A stretch of 64,000 nt of DNA. Origin: Verrucomicrobiaceae bacterium UBA7681. GTDB lineage: Bacteria; Verrucomicrobiota; Verrucomicrobiia; Verrucomicrobiales; Verrucomicrobiaceae. The notes under the pieces are model-generated. The model worked only from the letters and a program-made list of their open reading frames with translations, searched no databases and had not been told where the DNA came from. The stretch spans positions 39,882 to 103,881 of the forward strand of contig DLGZ01000065.1 of assembly GCA_002482965.1 (NCBI GenBank), read 5' to 3'. A program made the position numbers and the translations under genes. The first letter of the stretch is position 1. Each line of letters starts with the position of its first letter. Shown here piece after piece: positions 34,095 to 43,177 of this stretch.

Positions 34095-34757
34095 TCACGT
34101 CTCCTCCAAGCGGTAGCCAATCCCCGGCTCGTTTTTGATCTCCAAGGTGGAGCCTTCGAGCTTTTTGCGCAGGTGATTGGCATACACGCGGAGATAATGG
34201 CTCTGCTCCTCCGCCTGCGGCCCCCACACGGCACGAAGCAGATGCTTCAAAGTGACGATTTTACCGGCATGGCGCACAAGTTGTGCGAGCAGCGCATATT
34301 CGGTGGGCGTGAGTTTGAGCGGCCGACCGTCCAGTGATGCTTCGTGATGCACGGGATCAAGCACGAGCGGGCCCAGCTGCAGATTGGCCGCGTCATGGGC
34401 TCCTTGACGGCGTTGGATGGCCGTGAGCCGTGCGATAAGCTCCGCCGTGCTGAAGGGTTTGGAAACATAATCATCGGCCCCGGCATCGAAGGCGGCGAGT
34501 TTGACGGATTCCTGATCGCGCACGCTGAGGATGAGCACGGGGACGCTGCTCCATTCGCGCAGCCGTTTCAGCACTTCGACTCCATCCATGTCGGGCAGGC
34601 CGAGATCGAGTAGGATGACATCGGGCTTGAGGAAGACCGCCTCCTGCAGCCCAAACTGTCCTTTTTCAGCCTCCCTCACGGTGTAGCCCTTCGACTCCAG
34701 CGCCATGCGCAGCAGGCGGCGGATCTGGATTTCGTCGTCGATGATGAGGGCCGTCAT
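34095..34757 (-). CDS. kdpE: KdpE response regulator
   Basis: KdpE activates kdp transcription when potassium is limiting. The 220-residue protein has a receiver domain with phospho-acceptor Asp (VILLDLGLPDMDG), Lys (VSKPFSTAEL) and a winged helix that ends EPGIGYRLEE. The ATG at 34757 overlaps the kdpD stop by 4 nt, so the pair is co-translated. It is the nearer of two KdpE-type regulators and the more likely partner of full-length KdpD. Confidence 0.93.
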   Translation of the reverse strand: MTALIIDDEIQIRRLLRMALESKGYTVREAEKGQFGLQEAVFLKPDVILLDLGLPDMDGVEVLKRLREWSSVPVLILSVRDQESVKLAAFDAGADDYVSKPFSTAELIARLTAIQRRQGAHDAANLQLGPLVLDPVHHEASLDGRPLKLTPTEYALLAQLVRHAGKIVTLKHLLRAVWGPQAEEQSHYLRVYANHLRKKLEGSTLEIKNEPGIGYRLEET

Positions 34758-37399
34758 TTGGAAGGTGGAACGAAAGCGGACACTTGATTGAGCTCGATCA
34801 CAAATTCGGCACCGCCGTCAGGATGATTCCGTGCGGTGATCTCTCCTCCCTGCGCCTGGACAAAGCCACGCGCGATAGCCAGTCCAAGACCGGTGCCGCC
34901 TGCGGGTGATCCCAGCACTCGGTAGAACTTTTCAAACACGCGCCGTTCCGCGCCGACAGGCAGGCCGGGGCCATGGTCGCGTATGATCAAACGCAGCTGC
35001 TGGTCACGCAAGGTGGCGCTGACGTCGATGGCAGTGCCTGCGGGAGTGTAGATGGCGGCATTGTGCAGGATGTTGGCGACAGCCTGGGTTAGCAGGGCGT
35101 GATCCAGTTTCAGAAGTGGGAAGTCTTCGGCTAGGTGAAGCCTCACCGCATGCGTGTCCAGCGCGGCACCGATGGCATGCTGGGCGGCGGCGATAACATC
35201 ACGCAAATCACACCAGTCGAGGCTGGGTTTGAGCACGTCGGATTCGAGCCGGGTCATTTGCAGCAGGCTGTCCACCACGCGCTGCAGCCGCTGCGTGGCG
35301 ATGGTGATCTCGGCGAGGTAGGGACTGCGCTGGTTATCCATCCCTTCCAGCGCGGCGGTGATGACCGCGATGGGCGTTTTCAGCTCATGCGAAACGCTGT
35401 CGAGCAGGGTGCGGTGCAGCTTCTCGGACTGCGCGAGAACCTCGGCATGGCTAACGGCTTCAATGAAATGCTCTTTTTCCAAAACAAGCGCAAGCTGTAG
35501 CGCAAAGGCCTCGATCATCTGCCGTGTGGCGAAATCGAGTCGCGTTTCACGCTCAAACTGCAGGCCGAGAACGCCCATCGTGGCGGTGGCGGTTTGCAGC
35601 GGGAACCAGGTCGCCTCGGATTCGGGCAGCGTGTCGGTGAAGCGGCCCGCGCACTGCTTGTTCTCGTAGCTCCACGCCACCACACCCCATTCTTTGCGGC
35701 TCGGCTGAAAGGTGCTGGCCGGATGCGCAGCCTTCGGCAGCGAGCGGTCGTTTTCACGCACAATGAGCGCGGTGTGAGCATGCAGGAGTTCGTTGATGCT
35801 GCGCAGCGCCTCGGCGAGGCCCTTTTCAGACTCGGCGGCGAGTGCGGCGCTCTGCGTCACCCGCAGCAGGGCTCCAGTCAGGCGCGCGCGGCGGCGTTCG
35901 GCCTCTTCGCGCATCCGCAGCCGGCTGGTCAGACTGCCCATGCTCAGCGCCACGATGAAAAACATGCCGAACATGATCCAGTCCTCGGCTTTGTTGATGA
36001 AAAAGGTGAACTGCGGCGGGATGAAAAAGAAGTTCCAGCACAGCGCGCTGAGCGCCGCCATGACGAGCACGGGGCCCCGGCTGAAACGCATTGCCCCCAG
36101 CACGACCGCAAGCAGGAACACGAGCGCGACAACCATGTAGCCTGTGTATGGCACAATGCCCCAGCACACGCTGGCAATGGTGAACACGGTAACGAGCACC
36201 CAGCTATACTCACCAATGACCGACGCCGATGCCGTATCGTTCAAAGCCGTGGCAGAAGTTTTATCTACCGCGGCTAGTGGTCGAACAACGCACACGTCGA
36301 TGTCGCCACTGCCGAGGATGATCTGATCGGCGAACGACTGGCGCCACCACACCGGCTTGTCAGGTTTTCCCACGACGATCTGCGAGACATTGCGATCACG
36401 GGCGGCTTGCAGCAGTGCCTCAGCGACATTTTCACCGGTCACGGAGAGGACCTCGCCGCCAAGCTTGCGCGCAAGGCCGAGAGAGCGCGTGAGCCGCTCC
36501 TGCTCGACTGGCGTGAGTACCCCTGAGCCTTCGACCCACACCACGAGCCAGGGGCAGTTCAACCGGGTGGCGGCGCGGCGCGTCCAACGGATGAGGCTTT
36601 CAGCATACGGGCTCGGCCCCACGCCGACCAGCAAACGCGCATTGGTTTTCCATGCGCTGCTGACGCGCCTGGAGCGGCGGATGTCTTCGAGATCACGGTC
36701 CACCCGCTCGGCAGTGAAGCGCAGGGCGAGTTCGCGCAGCGCGGTGAGATTGCCTGTCTTGAAAAAGCCGGTCACGGCCTGTTCCGCTCGCTCGCCGAGA
36801 TAGACTTTGCCGTCGGCCATGCGCTCCAGCAGTTTTTCGACACTGAGATCGATGAGCTGAATCTCATGCGCACGATCGAGAATGGAGTCGGGCACGGTCT
36901 CTTGAATCGCCACTCCGCTGATCTGCCGCACGATGTCCACCTGGCTGTCGATGTGCTGGACGTTAAGCGTGGTGTAAACATCAATGCCCATGTCGATGAG
37001 CTCGAGTACATCCTGGTAGCGCTTCGCATGGCGTGAACCCGGTGCGTTGGTGTGTGCGAGTTCATCTACAAGCACGAGCCGGGGGCGTTGCACGAGCACC
37101 GCATCGAGGTCGAACTCCTCTAGTGTAAAGCCGCGATGTTCAAGCTTCCGGCGCGGCAGCACACGCATGCCTTCGAGCAACGCCGCCGTTTCCGATCTGC
37201 CATGCGTCTCCACGATACCAACGAGCACCTCCACGCCCTCCTTGACTCGTTGCCGCGCGGTTTGCAGCATCGCATAGGTCTTGCCGACACCCGGACACAT
37301 GCCGAGGAAGATGTGAAGCCTGCCGGATTTAGACACGGCATCCGCCAGCTGCACCTGCGCGAGCAGTGCATCCGGGTCGGGACGGTGGTCGTCGTTCAT
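34754..37399 (-). CDS. kdpD: Sensor histidine kinase KdpD
   Basis: KdpD senses potassium and ionic stress and phosphorylates KdpE. The 881 residues run: N-terminal KdpD domain with Walker A GMCPGVGKTYAM, a USP-like domain (LLVGVGPSPYAESLIRW), four-helix DUF4118 membrane region (ALCWNFFFIPPQFTFFINK), a GAF-like segment, HisKA (SVSHELKTPIAVITAAL) and HATPase (DHGPGLP, GGTGLGLAIARG). The length is close to E. coli KdpD (894). It follows kdpC by 12 nt and overlaps kdpE. Confidence 0.96.
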   Translation of the reverse strand: MNDDHRPDPDALLAQVQLADAVSKSGRLHIFLGMCPGVGKTYAMLQTARQRVKEGVEVLVGIVETHGRSETAALLEGMRVLPRRKLEHRGFTLEEFDLDAVLVQRPRLVLVDELAHTNAPGSRHAKRYQDVLELIDMGIDVYTTLNVQHIDSQVDIVRQISGVAIQETVPDSILDRAHEIQLIDLSVEKLLERMADGKVYLGERAEQAVTGFFKTGNLTALRELALRFTAERVDRDLEDIRRSRRVSSAWKTNARLLVGVGPSPYAESLIRWTRRAATRLNCPWLVVWVEGSGVLTPVEQERLTRSLGLARKLGGEVLSVTGENVAEALLQAARDRNVSQIVVGKPDKPVWWRQSFADQIILGSGDIDVCVVRPLAAVDKTSATALNDTASASVIGEYSWVLVTVFTIASVCWGIVPYTGYMVVALVFLLAVVLGAMRFSRGPVLVMAALSALCWNFFFIPPQFTFFINKAEDWIMFGMFFIVALSMGSLTSRLRMREEAERRRARLTGALLRVTQSAALAAESEKGLAEALRSINELLHAHTALIVRENDRSLPKAAHPASTFQPSRKEWGVVAWSYENKQCAGRFTDTLPESEATWFPLQTATATMGVLGLQFERETRLDFATRQMIEAFALQLALVLEKEHFIEAVSHAEVLAQSEKLHRTLLDSVSHELKTPIAVITAALEGMDNQRSPYLAEITIATQRLQRVVDSLLQMTRLESDVLKPSLDWCDLRDVIAAAQHAIGAALDTHAVRLHLAEDFPLLKLDHALLTQAVANILHNAAIYTPAGTAIDVSATLRDQQLRLIIRDHGPGLPVGAERRVFEKFYRVLGSPAGGTGLGLAIARGFVQAQGGEITARNHPDGGAEFVIELNQVSAFVPPSK

Positions 37400-37411
37400 G
37401 GCCTGCGTCGG

Positions 37412-37996
37412 TTACTTCAAGGCATCGAGACTCAGATTCAACTTCAATACATTCACACCTGCAGCGCCGAGGATGCCGAAGGAAGGCTTGGTGGTGCTGG
37501 CGGCGATGAGTTCTTTGACCTTCTCAACGCTGAGGTTGCGAGCCTTCGCGACACGGACAGTTTGCAGCTCGGCGTTCTTGACGCTGATGTGTGGATCAAG
37601 TCCGCTGCCTGAAGCCATGACGGCATCGGCGGGCACCGCCTCTTGGTCACTAAGACCATTTGCGGTGCGGTAAGCGGCGATGCGCTCTTTGATCGCGTCA
37701 TTCAGCTTTTGGGATGTTGGCCCAAGATTGCTGCCGCTGGAGTTGGCGGCGTCATAACCAGCACCTGCAGCGCTGGGACGCGGATGGAAGTATTGAGCAG
37801 CAGTGAAGTTCTGCCCCAGCAAAGAGGATCCACGCACGGCGCCATCGGGGCCGGTGATGAGACTACCGTGAGCTTTGTCTTTGAATGCGGCCTGGGCCAC
37901 ACCCGTGACGATGAGCGGATACACACCGCAGGTGACGGCCGCGAGCACAAGCGTGGCGGTGATGGCAGGGCGGAGTTCGGAAACGAGAGCTTTCAT
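37412..37996 (-). CDS. kdpC: Potassium-transporting ATPase subunit KdpC
   Basis: KdpC is the single-helix accessory subunit that stabilises the KdpFABC complex and helps ATP binding. The start at 37996 gives MKALVSELRPAITATLVLAAVTCGVYPL, the typical N-terminal membrane helix; a longer reading would overlap kdpB. GSSLLGQNF, YFHPRPSAAG and SGSGLDPHIS are family motifs. The length of 194 residues matches. It lies 4 nt after the kdpB stop. Confidence 0.95.
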   Translation of the reverse strand: MKALVSELRPAITATLVLAAVTCGVYPLIVTGVAQAAFKDKAHGSLITGPDGAVRGSSLLGQNFTAAQYFHPRPSAAGAGYDAANSSGSNLGPTSQKLNDAIKERIAAYRTANGLSDQEAVPADAVMASGSGLDPHISVKNAELQTVRVAKARNLSVEKVKELIAASTTKPSFGILGAAGVNVLKLNLSLDALK

Positions 37997-38000
37997 GGTA

Positions 38001-40022
38001 TTAAGCGAGGTGAAGGGTGGCGACGATGACATCAATGGCCTTGATGCCGATGAAGGGAACGATGACACCGCCAAGGCCATAGATGAGCAGATTGCGCTGC
38101 AGCACGGCGGCGGCTCCGGCAGCACGATATGGCACCCCTTTCAGCGCGAGCGGAATGAGGGCGATGATGACGAGCGCATTGAAGATAACGGCGCTCAAAA
38201 TGGCGCTCTGTGGACTGGCGAGACCCATGACGTTCAGCGGACTGATCGCAGGAAACGTGACCATGAGCATCGCCGGGATGATGGCGAAGTATTTGGCGAT
38301 GTCATTGGCGATGCTGAAAGTGGTGAGCGAGCCACGCGTCATGAGGAGCTGTTTGCCAATCTCGACGATCTCAATGAGCTTCGTCGGATTGCTGTCGAGA
38401 TCGACCATGTTGCCGGCCTCGCGGGCGGCCTGCGTGCCGGTGTTCATGGCGACGCCGACATCGGCCTGGGCCAAGGCGGGAGCGTCATTCGTGCCGTCAC
38501 CGGTCATGGCCACGAGATGGCCTTCGGCCTGCTCGGCGCGGATGCGGCGCAGTTTGTCCTCAGGCGTGGCCTGGGCCATGAAGTCATCGACACCTGCCTC
38601 GGCGGCAATGGCGGCGGCGGTCATGGGATTGTCACCCGTGATCATCACGGTGCGGATGCCCATTTTACGCAGCTGGGCAAAGCGCTCCTTGATGCCACCT
38701 TTGACGACGTCCTTGAGTTCCACGACACCGAGCACCTTGCTGGATTCGCACACAACAAGCGGTGTGCGTCCGGCGCGGGAGGCAGCCTCGACGACCTTGG
38801 CGACTTCCGGTGGATAAACACCACCTAGGCCTTCGATGTAATTTTTGATGGAATCCGCTGCGCCTTTGCGAATGCTGCGGCCATCAAGATCGACGCCGCT
38901 CATGCGGGTCTGTGCCGTGAAGGGAATGAAGGTGGCATGGGGTGCCGCGAGTTCGCGCCCTCGGATGTTGAACTTTTCTTTGGCGAGCACGACAATGCTG
39001 CGGCCTTCGGGCGTTTCATCGGCCAGGGAGGCGAGCTGCGCGGCGTCAGCGAGCTGCGGCTCGGTGACGCCAGGGGCGGGACGAAAATCGGACGCCATGC
39101 GGTTGCCGATGGTGATGGTGCCGGTCTTGTCGAGCAGGAGCACATCAATGTCTCCCGCAGCCTCAACCGCACGGCCACTGGTGGCCATGACGTTGCGGCG
39201 AATAAGACGGTCGATACCGCTGATGCCGATGGCACTGAGCAGGCCGCCGATGGTGGTGGGAATCAGGCATACGAGCAGTGCGATGAGCACTGGCGTGGAG
39301 AATTCGACCCCCGAATAGATGCCGAAGGGCCGCAGTGTGATGCATACCAGGAGGAAGATGAGAGTCATCGCGGATAGCAGAATGGTCAGCGCGATTTCGT
39401 TCGGCGTTTTCTGGCGTTGTGCGCCTTCCACCATCGAGATCATGCGATCAATAAAGGTGTTGCCCTTCTCCGAGGTGATGCGGATGACGATGCAGTCGCT
39501 GATGACGCGTGTGCCACCGGTGACGGCGCTACGGTCGCCGCCGCTCTCGCGAATGACGGGGGCTGATTCTCCCGTGATGGCGGCTTCATCGACACTGGCG
39601 ATGCCTTCAATGACCTCGCCGTCGGCGGGGATCACATCGCCGGTTTCACAAACCACGAGATCTCCTTTCTCCAGCGCTGGAGCAGGCACGCTGGACTCGA
39701 CGCCATTTTTCAAACGGCGCGCGAGGGTATCCTTGCGCGCTGCACGCAGGCTGGCCGCCTGCGCCTTGCCACGGCCTTCCGCGACAGCTTCGGCGAAGTT
39801 GGCGAAGAGCACGGTGAACCAGAGCCAGATGCTGAGCTGGGTGATGAAGCCGTGGTCTGCCTTGGCGGTGAAGATGCTCACCGTGGTGAGTACCGCTCCG
39901 ACAAGCGTGACGAACATGACGGGGTTCTTCACCATCAGGCGCGGATCGAGCTTCTTGAACGACTCGCCGATGGCCGGAGCGAGAATGGAAGCATCAAAGA
40001 GAGATGTGGGTTTGTGTGACAT
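38001..40022 (-). CDS. kdpB: Potassium-transporting P-type ATPase subunit KdpB
   Basis: KdpB is the ATP-hydrolysing subunit of the high-affinity potassium pump. The phosphorylation motif DKTGTIT, the actuator motif TGESAPV and the hinge GDGTNDAPALAQADVG are intact. About seven membrane helices and 673 residues match the family (E. coli 682). It is unusual that an outer-membrane porin gene, 40082-41140, separates it from kdpA; the reading frame itself is not disturbed. Confidence 0.97.
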   Translation of the reverse strand: MSHKPTSLFDASILAPAIGESFKKLDPRLMVKNPVMFVTLVGAVLTTVSIFTAKADHGFITQLSIWLWFTVLFANFAEAVAEGRGKAQAASLRAARKDTLARRLKNGVESSVPAPALEKGDLVVCETGDVIPADGEVIEGIASVDEAAITGESAPVIRESGGDRSAVTGGTRVISDCIVIRITSEKGNTFIDRMISMVEGAQRQKTPNEIALTILLSAMTLIFLLVCITLRPFGIYSGVEFSTPVLIALLVCLIPTTIGGLLSAIGISGIDRLIRRNVMATSGRAVEAAGDIDVLLLDKTGTITIGNRMASDFRPAPGVTEPQLADAAQLASLADETPEGRSIVVLAKEKFNIRGRELAAPHATFIPFTAQTRMSGVDLDGRSIRKGAADSIKNYIEGLGGVYPPEVAKVVEAASRAGRTPLVVCESSKVLGVVELKDVVKGGIKERFAQLRKMGIRTVMITGDNPMTAAAIAAEAGVDDFMAQATPEDKLRRIRAEQAEGHLVAMTGDGTNDAPALAQADVGVAMNTGTQAAREAGNMVDLDSNPTKLIEIVEIGKQLLMTRGSLTTFSIANDIAKYFAIIPAMLMVTFPAISPLNVMGLASPQSAILSAVIFNALVIIALIPLALKGVPYRAAGAAAVLQRNLLIYGLGGVIVPFIGIKAIDVIVATLHLA

Positions 40023-40081
40023 AGTGGTATGGCCTAGGGCCTGCTGAATGGAATGAATGAGTGGAAAAAGATGAGAGGGGT

Positions 40082-41140
40082 TCAGGAAAAACGGAGGCTG
40101 AAAGATGCGAGGAGGGACGTGCTGCTGCGTGCCAGTGAGTCGCCGCGCTGAAAGGCGGGCGAGCTGTTGCGCAGGTACCGCATCTCCACCCTGAAGAGCA
40201 GATTTTTGCTGATCTGGCGGTCCACGTTGAAGGACAGGCCGGTGAGAGATGTCCTGCCAGGCAGACTGATGATGACACCCGAGGCGTCATTGTAGTGCTC
40301 GACCCTGAAGGCGGTGGCCCATTGGTCATCCAGCTTCCATCTCACGATGGCATTCGGAGACCACCAGATGTTGTTGCCGCTGTTCGCACGCTGCTGCCAG
40401 CCGATGTCAAAGCCCAGATACATGCTCACTGCACTGTTCAGCACCATGTGCGCATAGAGGTTGTTGAAGTAACGCATGCGGCGCTGGTCGTCTGGAAACT
40501 CGCTGCCAATGTAGGTGCTCCAGTTCAGCAGCAGGCGGTCATGGGGCGTCCAGGCCACCTTGGTGCCAAAGCCCGGCAGGCTGTTACCCGCCAGAGGGCG
40601 GACGCGCTGCCAGCCATCCACCACGAGGAACGCGAGCTCCCACTCCTTTGTCGGTTTCCAGGTCAGGCGGCCGCCTGTCAGAAAGTAGGGCGTGTTTTCC
40701 GCCATGAGGCTGCGGCTCAGCGTGTAGTTGTCCGCCGAGATGGCGCTTTCAAAACCGATGTGTGAACTGAATTCCCCCACATCCAGCCAGAGGGTGCGGC
40801 TGCGGTTCAGCGCCACTCCGACATAGGTGTCGTAGAAATGCTGCAGCAGATTCGGCTCCGCTGCCAGGTTCTCCCGTGAATAAGTGCCGGCCATGAGTCC
40901 CAGGCTGCCGTGGTACCAGCCACCGTTAAGCTCAGCCTGGATGAGCGCCAGATTGATCGCCGGGGCGTCGGTGCTGGTGTGGTTGTAGAGGAAGGCCGGC
41001 CTGCGGTGGTTGGCAGGCTCGTTGAAGTCGTAGCCGTAATAGCTGTCCAAAAATCCTTTGTAAGCCACAGTCGGTGTATCGTTTTCCGCCAGCACCATGG
41101 CAGGTGCCAGCAGGAGCAGACTGAAAAGGGATGCTTTCAT
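40082..41140 (-). CDS. Outer-membrane beta-barrel porin, BBP2/OmpL-like, inside the kdp operon
   Basis: The start at 41140 gives a signal peptide (MKASLFSLLLLAPAMVLAE). The mature part matches the BBP2 family (OmpL-like putative porin): FLDSYYGYDFNEPANHRRPA, then GEFSSHIGFESAI, then WKLDDQWATAFRVEHY, and a terminal barrel strand ending SLRFS. It is 352 residues long and lies between kdpA and kdpB with gaps of 31 and 59 nt on the same strand. A role in letting potassium across the outer membrane is inferred from position. Confidence 0.85.
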   Translation of the reverse strand: MKASLFSLLLLAPAMVLAENDTPTVAYKGFLDSYYGYDFNEPANHRRPAFLYNHTSTDAPAINLALIQAELNGGWYHGSLGLMAGTYSRENLAAEPNLLQHFYDTYVGVALNRSRTLWLDVGEFSSHIGFESAISADNYTLSRSLMAENTPYFLTGGRLTWKPTKEWELAFLVVDGWQRVRPLAGNSLPGFGTKVAWTPHDRLLLNWSTYIGSEFPDDQRRMRYFNNLYAHMVLNSAVSMYLGFDIGWQQRANSGNNIWWSPNAIVRWKLDDQWATAFRVEHYNDASGVIISLPGRTSLTGLSFNVDRQISKNLLFRVEMRYLRNSSPAFQRGDSLARSSTSLLASFSLRFS

Positions 41141-41171
41141 GATGCAGAATCTCCGTGGTGGTTTGCCTGGT

Positions 41172-42884
41172 TTAGAACAAGCGGCCCTGAGCCGTGAGGA
41201 AGTGCTCGACGATGGGGCCCAGTGCGAGAGCAGGCAGGAAATTGAGTGCACCTATGAGCAGCACGGTGCCGATGAGCAGCACGGTAAACGTGGCGCCATT
41301 CACTGGGAAGGTGCCCGCGCTCGGCGGCACAGCTTGCTTGCCCGCGAGAGATCCGGCCAGCGCCATGATGGGGACGATCATGAGGAAGCGGCCGATGAGC
41401 ATAGCGATGCCGAGCGTGGTGTTGTACCAAGGTGCGTTGGCCGTGAGTCCCGCGAAGGCGCTGCCGTTGTTGCCTGTGGCGGAGCTATAGGCATAAAGCA
41501 TCTCGCTGAGTCCATGCGGGCCGCTGTTGTTCAGACCGGCGACGCCCCAGTCACTCACACAGGCCCAGGCGGTGAAGCCGAGGATGCTGAGCGTGAGCAC
41601 CAGCAGCGTGAGCATGCAGAGCTTGACCTCCTTCGCCTGGATCTTCTTTCCCAGATACTCCGGCGTGCGACCCACCATGAGTCCGGCAATGAAGACCGCG
41701 AGAATGACAAACACCAGCATGCCGTACAAACCTGCGCCCACACCGCCGATGACGACCTCGCCCAGCTCAATCATGAACAGAGGCACGAGTCCGCCGATGG
41801 CGGTGAACGAGTCATGCATCGAGTTCACCGCGCCGCAGGAGGCGGCGGTGGTGATGGTGGCAAAGAGCGCCGAATTGAAGATGCCGAAGCGCACCTCCTT
41901 GCCCTCCATGTTGCCATCCGCCGCGGCGATGCCGAGCTGCTGATGGATCGGATTGCCAGCGGCTTCAGAGTGTGCGCAGACGAGCACACCACCGACAAAG
42001 AGCACCATCATGGCGGCCCAAACAGCCCAGCCATGCGCCTGATTTTTCACCATGCGTCCGAGGTAGTAGGTCAGCCCGCTGCCGATGGAGAAGATCGAAA
42101 GCATCTGGATGAAGTTCGAGAGCGGCGTCGGGTTTTCGAAGGGATGTGCGGCGTTCGCATTCATGAAGCCGCCGCCATTGGTTCCCAGCATCTTGATCGC
42201 CACCTGCGAGGCCATCGGCCCCTGCGCGATCACCTGCTCCGCACCTTCGAGGGTCTTCACCTTGGTGTAGCCATCAAAGTTTTGGATCATGCCCTGAGAG
42301 ACCAGGAAGATCGCAAACACAACGCAGATTGGCAGCAGGAGGTAATAAGTGACACGGACGAGATCGACCCAGAAGTTGCCGAGCGTCTTCACGGAACTGC
42401 GCGCAATACCCCGCACCAGTGCCGCAGCGATGCCGATGCCGACGGCGGCGGAAGTGAAGTTATGCAAGGTCAGCCCCACCATCTGCGAGAAGTAAGACAT
42501 CGTGGACTCACCGCCATAGCTCTGCCAGTTGGTGTTCGTCGTGAAGCTGACAGCGGTGTTGAAGGCCAGGTGATGGCTCAAGGCCGGCAACCCCTGCGGA
42601 TTGAGCGGCAGCACATCCTGCAAACGCAGGATCGCATAAGTGAACACCACGCCGACGAGGCTGAAAGCCAGCATGGAAAAGGTGTATTGCAGCCATGTTT
42701 GCTCACGCTTCGAATCGACGCCCAGCAGCTTGTAAGTGAGCTTTTCGAACGGCTTGAGAACAGGATCAAACCAGGTGCGCCCGCCGGCATCGAGCACCTG
42801 CATGAGATACAGCCCCATCGGTTTCGTGATGAGTGTGAGGATGCCCAGGAAGAGGGCGAATTGCAGCCAGTCAGTGGAGTGCAT
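41172..42884 (-). CDS. kdpA: Potassium-transporting ATPase subunit KdpA
   Basis: KdpA is the potassium-binding channel-like subunit of KdpFABC. The 570 residues include four selectivity-filter-like repeats, with TTNTNWQSYGGE and LGTNGGGFMNANAAHPFENP clear, and about ten membrane helices. It follows kdpF by 12 nt. The end of the gene is intact, so the porin lies after a complete kdpA. Confidence 0.97.
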   Translation of the reverse strand: MHSTDWLQFALFLGILTLITKPMGLYLMQVLDAGGRTWFDPVLKPFEKLTYKLLGVDSKREQTWLQYTFSMLAFSLVGVVFTYAILRLQDVLPLNPQGLPALSHHLAFNTAVSFTTNTNWQSYGGESTMSYFSQMVGLTLHNFTSAAVGIGIAAALVRGIARSSVKTLGNFWVDLVRVTYYLLLPICVVFAIFLVSQGMIQNFDGYTKVKTLEGAEQVIAQGPMASQVAIKMLGTNGGGFMNANAAHPFENPTPLSNFIQMLSIFSIGSGLTYYLGRMVKNQAHGWAVWAAMMVLFVGGVLVCAHSEAAGNPIHQQLGIAAADGNMEGKEVRFGIFNSALFATITTAASCGAVNSMHDSFTAIGGLVPLFMIELGEVVIGGVGAGLYGMLVFVILAVFIAGLMVGRTPEYLGKKIQAKEVKLCMLTLLVLTLSILGFTAWACVSDWGVAGLNNSGPHGLSEMLYAYSSATGNNGSAFAGLTANAPWYNTTLGIAMLIGRFLMIVPIMALAGSLAGKQAVPPSAGTFPVNGATFTVLLIGTVLLIGALNFLPALALGPIVEHFLTAQGRLF

Positions 42885-42896
42885 GGTCAGTTTGAG

Positions 42897-42980
42897 TTAG
42901 AATTTTTCCGGACGCAGCATCGCCACCATGAGGTAGGCGAGCAGAGCGAGGGCGATGAGCCCGACGAGGATGGTTTCCAT
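42897..42980 (-). CDS. kdpF: KdpF, 27-residue potassium ATPase subunit
   Basis: A 27-codon gene reads METILVGLIALALLAYLM and ends MLRPEKF. This single membrane helix with a C-terminal RPEKF is the KdpF pattern, which stabilises the KdpABC complex. It lies directly upstream of kdpA, the usual position. Confidence 0.93.
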   Translation of the reverse strand: METILVGLIALALLAYLMVAMLRPEKF

Positions 42981-42993
42981 GGTGCGGGCGTGG

Positions 42994-43113
42994 TTACAGG
43001 GTTTCGCAGCCGCGTGCGTAGAGGCCGCAGAGGATGAAGCAGGCCACTGTGAGGCCGAGGTAGATGAGATCGTTCATGGCGTGGTGGAATGTTGTTCCAC
43101 CGCCAAGATGCAT
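42994..43113 (-). CDS. Small single-helix membrane protein heading the kdp operon
   Basis: A short gene ends with NDLIYLGLTVACFILCGLY and then ARGCETL. It predicts one membrane helix with a charged tail. Two starts are possible: ATG at 43113, preceded by a strong AGGAGG, giving 39 residues; or ATG at 43077 giving 27. The Shine-Dalgarno favours 43113, although the spacing is short (3 nt). It may be a Kdp accessory micro-subunit like KdpF. Confidence 0.6.
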   Translation of the reverse strand: MHLGGGTTFHHAMNDLIYLGLTVACFILCGLYARGCETL

Positions 43114-43144
43114 GCTCCTCCTATCCTGCCGAGTTAAAGGCAGG
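43083..43144 (-). promoter_or_regulatory. Two hairpins in the kdp leader
   Basis: Two stems flank the start region of the first kdp-operon gene: a 7-bp GGTGGAA/TTCCACC stem at 43083-43101, inside the longer version of the small gene, and a 6-bp CCTGCC/GGCAGG stem at 43125-43144, before the Shine-Dalgarno. They could limit translation or act as attenuation elements. Neither has a U-run, so they are not simple terminators. Confidence 0.35.
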
Positions 43145-43153
43145 ACGTGCGGC

Positions 43154-43169
43154 GTCAAAAATGCGTTAA
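43154..43169 (-). promoter_or_regulatory. Potassium-regulon box upstream of the kdp operon
   Basis: On the minus strand this reads TTAACGCATTTTTGAC and continues GCC. Aligned with the box at 34072-34087 over 20 bases, 15 match. It lies about 41 nt upstream of the first kdp-operon start and just after the kup stop, where an activator for kdp would be expected. It is the weakest of the three copies. Confidence 0.42.
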
Positions 43170-43177
43170 AGCGGGGC

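Noticed and set aside
41097..43037. 646-residue plus-strand frame opposite kdpA
   Set aside because: Antisense shadow of kdpA and kdpF, with no recognisable domain.
43125..43144. Rho-independent terminator of kup
   Set aside because: The hairpin has no following U-run and sits right before the Shine-Dalgarno of the next gene, so a leader element is more likely.
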